Source of the DNA: an uncultured Clostridia bacterium
Lineage (GTDB): Bacteria > Bacillota > Clostridia > Christensenellales > Maliibacteriaceae
Direction: 5' to 3'
DNA length: 7,756 bases
Assembly: GCA_934613185.1 (NCBI GenBank)
Contig: CAKTSO010000090.1
Location: forward strand, 1 to 7,756
The stretch's first letter is position 1; the number at the start of each line of letters is the position of its first letter. This document shows positions 4,552 through 7,756 of the stretch, piece by piece. The position numbers were made by a program, and so were the translations under genes. The notes beneath the pieces were generated by a model, which ran no database searches, was not told where the DNA came from, and was given only the letters and a program-made list of their open reading frames with translations.

Positions 4552-6969
4552 TCAGCCGTTCACACGCTTTTTCCGCATCAAAAGACCCAGTGCGCAGCCG
4601 CCCGCAAATGCGATACCGAGCGCCGCAAGATATGTATTCCATCCATCGCCCGTCTTCGGCGGCACCGTCGGATCCGCTGGCGTCGGCGTAACCTCCGGCG
4701 TCTTGGGCGCATCGATCTCGAGCGCCATCACGCTCACCGTTCCCGACACCTCGTTGGACGCGACGAGGAGCGGCAGGTTCGCGCTGTTTTTCTCCGCCGG
4801 AATGAAGACCACGCCTTCGGGCGAAACGTCGTCGCGGATATCCGCGGAAAAATCGCGGCTGTTGATGTAATTGCAGAACGCCGCGTTCGCAGGATCGGTA
4901 ATGTCATAAATCATGACGCCGCCGACACGCTCCAGCCCGACGAACGCATAGAAGCGGCCGTCCGCCACGCCGACCGTGACGTTCTCCGGCTCGGGGCCCT
5001 TTTTGCCGGAGCGATCCTCGACCTCGATCGTGTCGTTGGAGCAGTTGAAGTACGCGGGCAGCACGTCGTTCGTGATGCGCTCGAAGTCGCTGCCGCTGTC
5101 GTAAACTTGATTCATGCCGTCCTGCGTCACTTCAAAGATCGTGAAGGAACGTCCGCCGAAGACGTAGTCCGCGCCGTTTTTCAGGCCGTCGTACTGTGCG
5201 GCGTCGAACCAGGTGACTTTGCCGCCCGTTGCAATCGCGTTAACGGGCGATTTTTTGCTTTTGACTTCGTTGGTGTCCGTCTCGTCACCCACGGGCCACG
5301 CGCGGCTGTCGCCCTCGTTCGCCGTCAAAAGATACGTCTTCCCATTGATCTCGGCGCAGGCGATCCCGTCCGGCATGCGGATGCCGTAGATATTTTCATA
5401 CGTCTGCGGCGCATATGCGCCGTCGCTCTTGTTGAGATCGACCGCCACCTTACTGTAATCTTCAAATCCAAGGCTTAAAATGCGCTCGATTTTCAGCGTC
5501 GCAAGATCCAGCACCGCAACCGCGTTGGCCTCCTGAAGCGCCACATAGGCTTTCTGCCCGCTGACGGCAATGTACTCCGGTTCAAGATCGACGGACGGCG
5601 CGGTTCCTTTTTTCAACACGACGCCGCTTTCGACGAGTTCCGCGCGCCTTGCGTCAAATTCCGCGAAGTCCACGACGCGCGAGCGCAGCGTCGATACGTC
5701 GATCACCGTCACGCTGCCCTTGGGATCCACCGCGCTGTAGCCCTGCCGCGGCTCGCCCTCGTCCGCCGTCAGGATCTTCGAGCCGTCCGCGCTGAAGGTT
5801 ACCATATCCGGCTGCACGCCCGTCGCGGCGATGCCGATGCAGCGAAGCGTACCGTCCGCATTGCAGTTGAAAAGCAGCACGCGGCCGGACTTAGTGTAGT
5901 CCTCGTCCTGCATCGAAACGGCGAGCTTCGTCCCGTCCGGCGAAATCGCAACCGACGTCATGTCTCCGTAGGCGAACGTTTCGTCCAGTCCCGTCGCGAG
6001 GTCGGAGGCTTTCAATTCCGAAGCGGAGAGCTTCTCGACCGAAGCGCCGTTCGCAAGCGCGCGCATGTCGATGCAATCCAGTGTCCCTTTGACGCCGTTG
6101 ACCGAATAGGCGAAGCCGTTGGCGGCATTGTACATCGTGATCTCCGCAGAACCGCCGTCCGCACTGTACGCACCCGCGTTATACCGCGCGATCAGCTTTG
6201 CCTTCATCGAAGAAGTCTCGTCAAAGAACCCCGTGTACTGACGATCTCCCGTCTCGACCGGCGTAAACGTCGGCTGCGGCGGCGCAGAAACCGTCGCGCC
6301 AACATGCGGCTGCTTTTCCGCAGGAACGGATTTGCTGTAATTTACCTCTTCAAAATCCGCAGCATTGTTATCCGTGTCCGCAAAATTCACGCGGCGGACG
6401 GCCTTCTTCTTGGACTGGATCCCCGCGTACGCACCTTCGTAAGCGGGCGGCGCCTGATCCGGCGTGTTGTCGTTGCCCTGCACCGCCGCAAGATCGACAA
6501 AACCGACCGGCAGCGCGAACCCTTCGGCCGTGATATCGCCCGAAAACGCATCGGTCAACGGCACGGAGTTTTTCAAAAGCGCGACCGAGAGGCCTTTGTT
6601 GTGCAGCACCGCGTCCCATTCCGCATCGCCCTGCGGCACCGCAAAGGACCCCGAAGGCGACGTCACCGCGCCGCAGCGGATCAGATAATAGCCATTCGCG
6701 GCAATCGAGCCCGTCAGCGTCAAAACCTGCCACGAATCGGCGTGGCTGCCGTCCGCAGAGGAACGATACTGAACGGACCAGCCGTTCAGATCCACCGCTT
6801 CATCCGTCGGATTATACAATTCGATAAAGCTGTGATCCGCATAGCCGTCATCCGATCCTCCATACACCTGATTGATGACCACATGATCGCTGCCGGCCGC
6901 GAGCGCCGTCGGAGCAATCACGGCAGTCAAAACCAAAAGCGCCGCCAAAAATCCCGCGATTCGTTTCAT
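4552..6969 (-). CDS. Secreted choice-of-anchor I protein with lamin-tail domain and sortase-like tail
   Basis: The product is an 805-residue exported protein. It has a signal peptide (MKRIAGFLAALLVLTAVIAP, cleavage near TALA-AG, about residue 25) and a lamin-tail-type domain (about 28-140: VINQVYGG, DHSFIELYNPTDEAVDLNGW). A large beta-propeller-like domain of the choice-of-anchor I family follows (about 245-752), with MTSVAISPDGTKLAVS (337-352), LTADEGEPRQG (400-410), LEPEYIAVSG (462-471), LLTANEGDSRAW (547-558) and DVSPEGVVFIP (714-724). A proline/threonine-rich linker (755-770) leads to PPKTGD (770-775), a hydrophobic helix (about 779-797) and an RKKR tail. This resembles sortase anchoring with Pro in place of Leu in LPXTG. 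Start ATG 6969 has AGGAG 6 bases upstream and begins the signal peptide; the upstream in-frame extension is polar and unlikely. Such proteins are often described as phosphatase-like or surface glycoprotein-like, but no catalytic residues are evident, so the substrate is unknown. Confidence 0.88.
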   Translation of the reverse strand: MKRIAGFLAALLVLTAVIAPTALAAGSDHVVINQVYGGSDDGYADHSFIELYNPTDEAVDLNGWSVQYRSSADGSHADSWQVLTLTGSIAANGYYLIRCGAVTSPSGSFAVPQGDAEWDAVLHNKGLSVALLKNSVPLTDAFSGDITAEGFALPVGFVDLAAVQGNDNTPDQAPPAYEGAYAGIQSKKKAVRRVNFADTDNNAADFEEVNYSKSVPAEKQPHVGATVSAPPQPTFTPVETGDRQYTGFFDETSSMKAKLIARYNAGAYSADGGSAEITMYNAANGFAYSVNGVKGTLDCIDMRALANGASVEKLSASELKASDLATGLDETFAYGDMTSVAISPDGTKLAVSMQDEDYTKSGRVLLFNCNADGTLRCIGIAATGVQPDMVTFSADGSKILTADEGEPRQGYSAVDPKGSVTVIDVSTLRSRVVDFAEFDARRAELVESGVVLKKGTAPSVDLEPEYIAVSGQKAYVALQEANAVAVLDLATLKIERILSLGFEDYSKVAVDLNKSDGAYAPQTYENIYGIRMPDGIACAEINGKTYLLTANEGDSRAWPVGDETDTNEVKSKKSPVNAIATGGKVTWFDAAQYDGLKNGADYVFGGRSFTIFEVTQDGMNQVYDSGSDFERITNDVLPAYFNCSNDTIEVEDRSGKKGPEPENVTVGVADGRFYAFVGLERVGGVMIYDITDPANAAFCNYINSRDFSADIRDDVSPEGVVFIPAEKNSANLPLLVASNEVSGTVSVMALEIDAPKTPEVTPTPADPTVPPKTGDGWNTYLAALGIAFAGGCALGLLMRKKRVNG

Positions 6970-7140
6970 TCTTCTCTCCTCTTTATGCTTTTCCCGCCGC
7001 ACTGCGCGTTTGTTCGCCACACAATGCGTCTTTTTTCTCTTCTTCCGAGAACGAAAACCGATTTTGCCATATCTTCCGTCCCCGAAGGATAACGGCATAA
7101 AAGTTGCAGCCGAACCAACCGTGCATGTCCGCACCGACCG

Positions 7141-7362
7141 TTATCGATCTTCCGTTTTTTTCTTTTCCTTCAGCACACGCAAGACAGGCCCTGCGCACAG
7201 CCCGAAGACTACGCCGAACATCATCCCGAGAGCAATTTCATTCATCAGGATTCCAAAAAGCGTTCCGAGACTCAGGCCGACGGCGAGGCCGCTTCCTTCT
7301 TCGCCATGCTGCGCAACAGTTTCTCGTGCGGTCTCGTTACGAACGCTCTTACCCGTTTTCAT
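7141..7362 (-). CDS. Small glycine-rich membrane protein, function unknown
   Basis: This 73-residue product has a polar N-terminus (about 1-23), two closely spaced glycine-rich hydrophobic helices (about 24-41, GLAVGLSLGTLFGILM, and 44-60, ALGMMFGVVFGLCAGP) and a basic tail (LKEKKKTEDR). Small-residue spacing (GxxxG-like) suggests tight helix packing or oligomers. I do not recognise a named family. ATG 7362 is preferred over the in-frame GTG at 7395 because AGGGGA lies just upstream and the GTG version would add 11 polar residues deep inside the neighbouring gene. The ATG overlaps the 3' end of the DUF4177-like gene by 14 bases, which suggests translational coupling. I see no terminator after it, so the operon could continue into the secreted-protein gene 171 bases downstream. 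Confidence 0.72.
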   Translation of the reverse strand: MKTGKSVRNETARETVAQHGEEGSGLAVGLSLGTLFGILMNEIALGMMFGVVFGLCAGPVLRVLKEKKKTEDR

Positions 7363-7552
7363 TGCCTTTCCCCTCTTTGACAGCGTCCGGTACACGGAAC
7401 ACCAGAATCGCCTTGGCGGAATTCGTCACGGAGAATGTCACCGGCTCCCATCCCTCGCGCGCCATTTCGTTCGCCTTGTCCTCGATTGCGGCGGCCATCT
7501 TTTTGGCCTTTGGCGCGTAATCGACGACGACCGCTTTGTACGTCGCGTCCAT
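7349..7552 (-). CDS. Small DUF4177-like protein
   Basis: This 67-residue soluble protein begins MDATYKAVVVDY, has a charged middle helix (KAKKMAAAIEDKANEMAREGW, about 15-36) and ends in a beta-strand pattern, EPVTFSVTNSAKAILVFRVP. An initial strand, a helix ending in A-x-EGW-E-P/F-V, and a last strand ending in a F-R motif are the layout of DUF4177 proteins, whose function is unknown. The start ATG 7552 has AAAGGGG (7561-7567) 8 bases upstream. It is the first gene of an overlapping pair with the glycine-rich membrane protein. The family call is from memory of the pattern and needs a profile search. Confidence 0.7.
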   Translation of the reverse strand: MDATYKAVVVDYAPKAKKMAAAIEDKANEMAREGWEPVTFSVTNSAKAILVFRVPDAVKEGKGNENG

Positions 7553-7588
7553 TTTTCTTTCCCCTTTCTTTTCTTTTTGTACCGTTTC

Positions 7589-7617
7589 ATCCTAAAATCG
7601 CGACGTTAATTCGGCAA
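7589..7617 (-). promoter_or_regulatory. Possible promoter of the small-gene pair
   Basis: On the minus strand TTGCCG (7612-7617) and TAGGAT (7589-7594) are 17 bases apart, each 4 of 6 to consensus. The predicted start would leave a short leader of about 30 bases before the DUF4177-like gene. The match is weak and the surrounding sequence is AT-rich, so this is only a candidate. Confidence 0.35.
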
Positions 7618-7716
7618 TCGCGGTTTTGTAAAATGAAGGTTAACCCGGTTTTTTGCAAAACAAAAAGAGCCGTTCGGGAGGGTCGGGGGTCATAAGAAAG
7701 TAATATCGTATTTTCT

Positions 7717-7751
7717 CAGGAACGGCGTGGCTTCGGTCACGCCGTTTCCTG
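7717..7751. terminator. Stable UUCG-capped hairpin at the right edge
   Basis: CAGGAACGGCGTGGC (7717-7731) pairs with 7736-7751 with a single bulged T, closing a TTCG loop with a C-G closing pair on the plus strand, an exceptionally stable tetraloop. TTT follows on the plus strand, but the window ends there; on the minus strand no T-run follows. It may be a terminator for a gene beyond the window or an untranslated-region hairpin. Confidence 0.45.
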
Positions 7752-7756
7752 TTTCA

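Noticed and set aside
4537..5478. Plus-strand reading frame (313 residues) opposite the secreted protein
   Set aside because: It starts in the bidirectional terminator region, is Arg/Val/Asp-biased and is antisense to a well-supported gene.
6970..7134. In-frame 55-codon upstream extension of the secreted protein
   Set aside because: The residues are polar and basic and would bury the signal peptide; ATG 6969 has its own AGGAG.
6970..7140. Promoter or terminator between the small-gene pair and the secreted-protein gene
   Set aside because: A weak bulged hairpin near 7077-7096 has no T-run, and no pair of hexamers with good spacing stands out on the minus strand.

Overview
The window looks like a GC-rich stretch of a Bacillota (Firmicutes, Clostridia-type) chromosome. 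The evidence is strong AAAGGAG-type ribosome binding sites, sigma-A-like promoters, an Rrf2-metY-cysK neighbourhood, and a secreted protein with a sortase-like tail. The genus cannot be fixed from sequence alone. I see no rRNA, tRNA, CRISPR array, insertion sequence or phage gene.

Layout. Plus strand, 1-4475: a small DUF4190-like membrane protein (151-438) with its own promoter and terminator; an Lgt-family prolipoprotein diacylglyceryl transferase that probably starts at a TTG codon (532-1320) and ends in a terminator; an Rrf2-family regulator with three cysteines (1436-1858); a 359-base leader region (1859-2217); O-acetylhomoserine sulfhydrylase (metY-type, 2218-3504); and cysteine synthase (cysK, 3543-4475). 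A bidirectional terminator (4488-4538) separates these from the minus-strand genes. Those are an 805-residue secreted protein with a lamin-tail domain and a choice-of-anchor I/beta-propeller-like domain (4552-6969), and an overlapping pair of small genes: a glycine-rich membrane protein (7141-7362) and a DUF4177-like protein (7349-7552).

The central unit is a sulfur-assimilation locus. MetY and CysK are both PLP enzymes that fix sulfide, into homocysteine and cysteine respectively. The Rrf2 regulator gene and the metY leader share a 13-base motif in opposite orientations, each inside the core promoter, which suggests one repressor for both (autoregulation plus metY-cysK).

Between the metY promoter and metY lies a layered leader. 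It has an unannotated 30-codon ORF with an excellent ribosome binding site and two Cys codons (1960-2052), a terminator-like hairpin inside that ORF with the second Cys codon at its loop boundary, a second very strong intrinsic terminator before metY, and complementary segments that could form competing structures. This is the best candidate in the window for an undescribed regulatory system: cysteine-responsive transcription attenuation under an Rrf2-controlled promoter. The structures are read directly from the sequence; the mechanism is inference.
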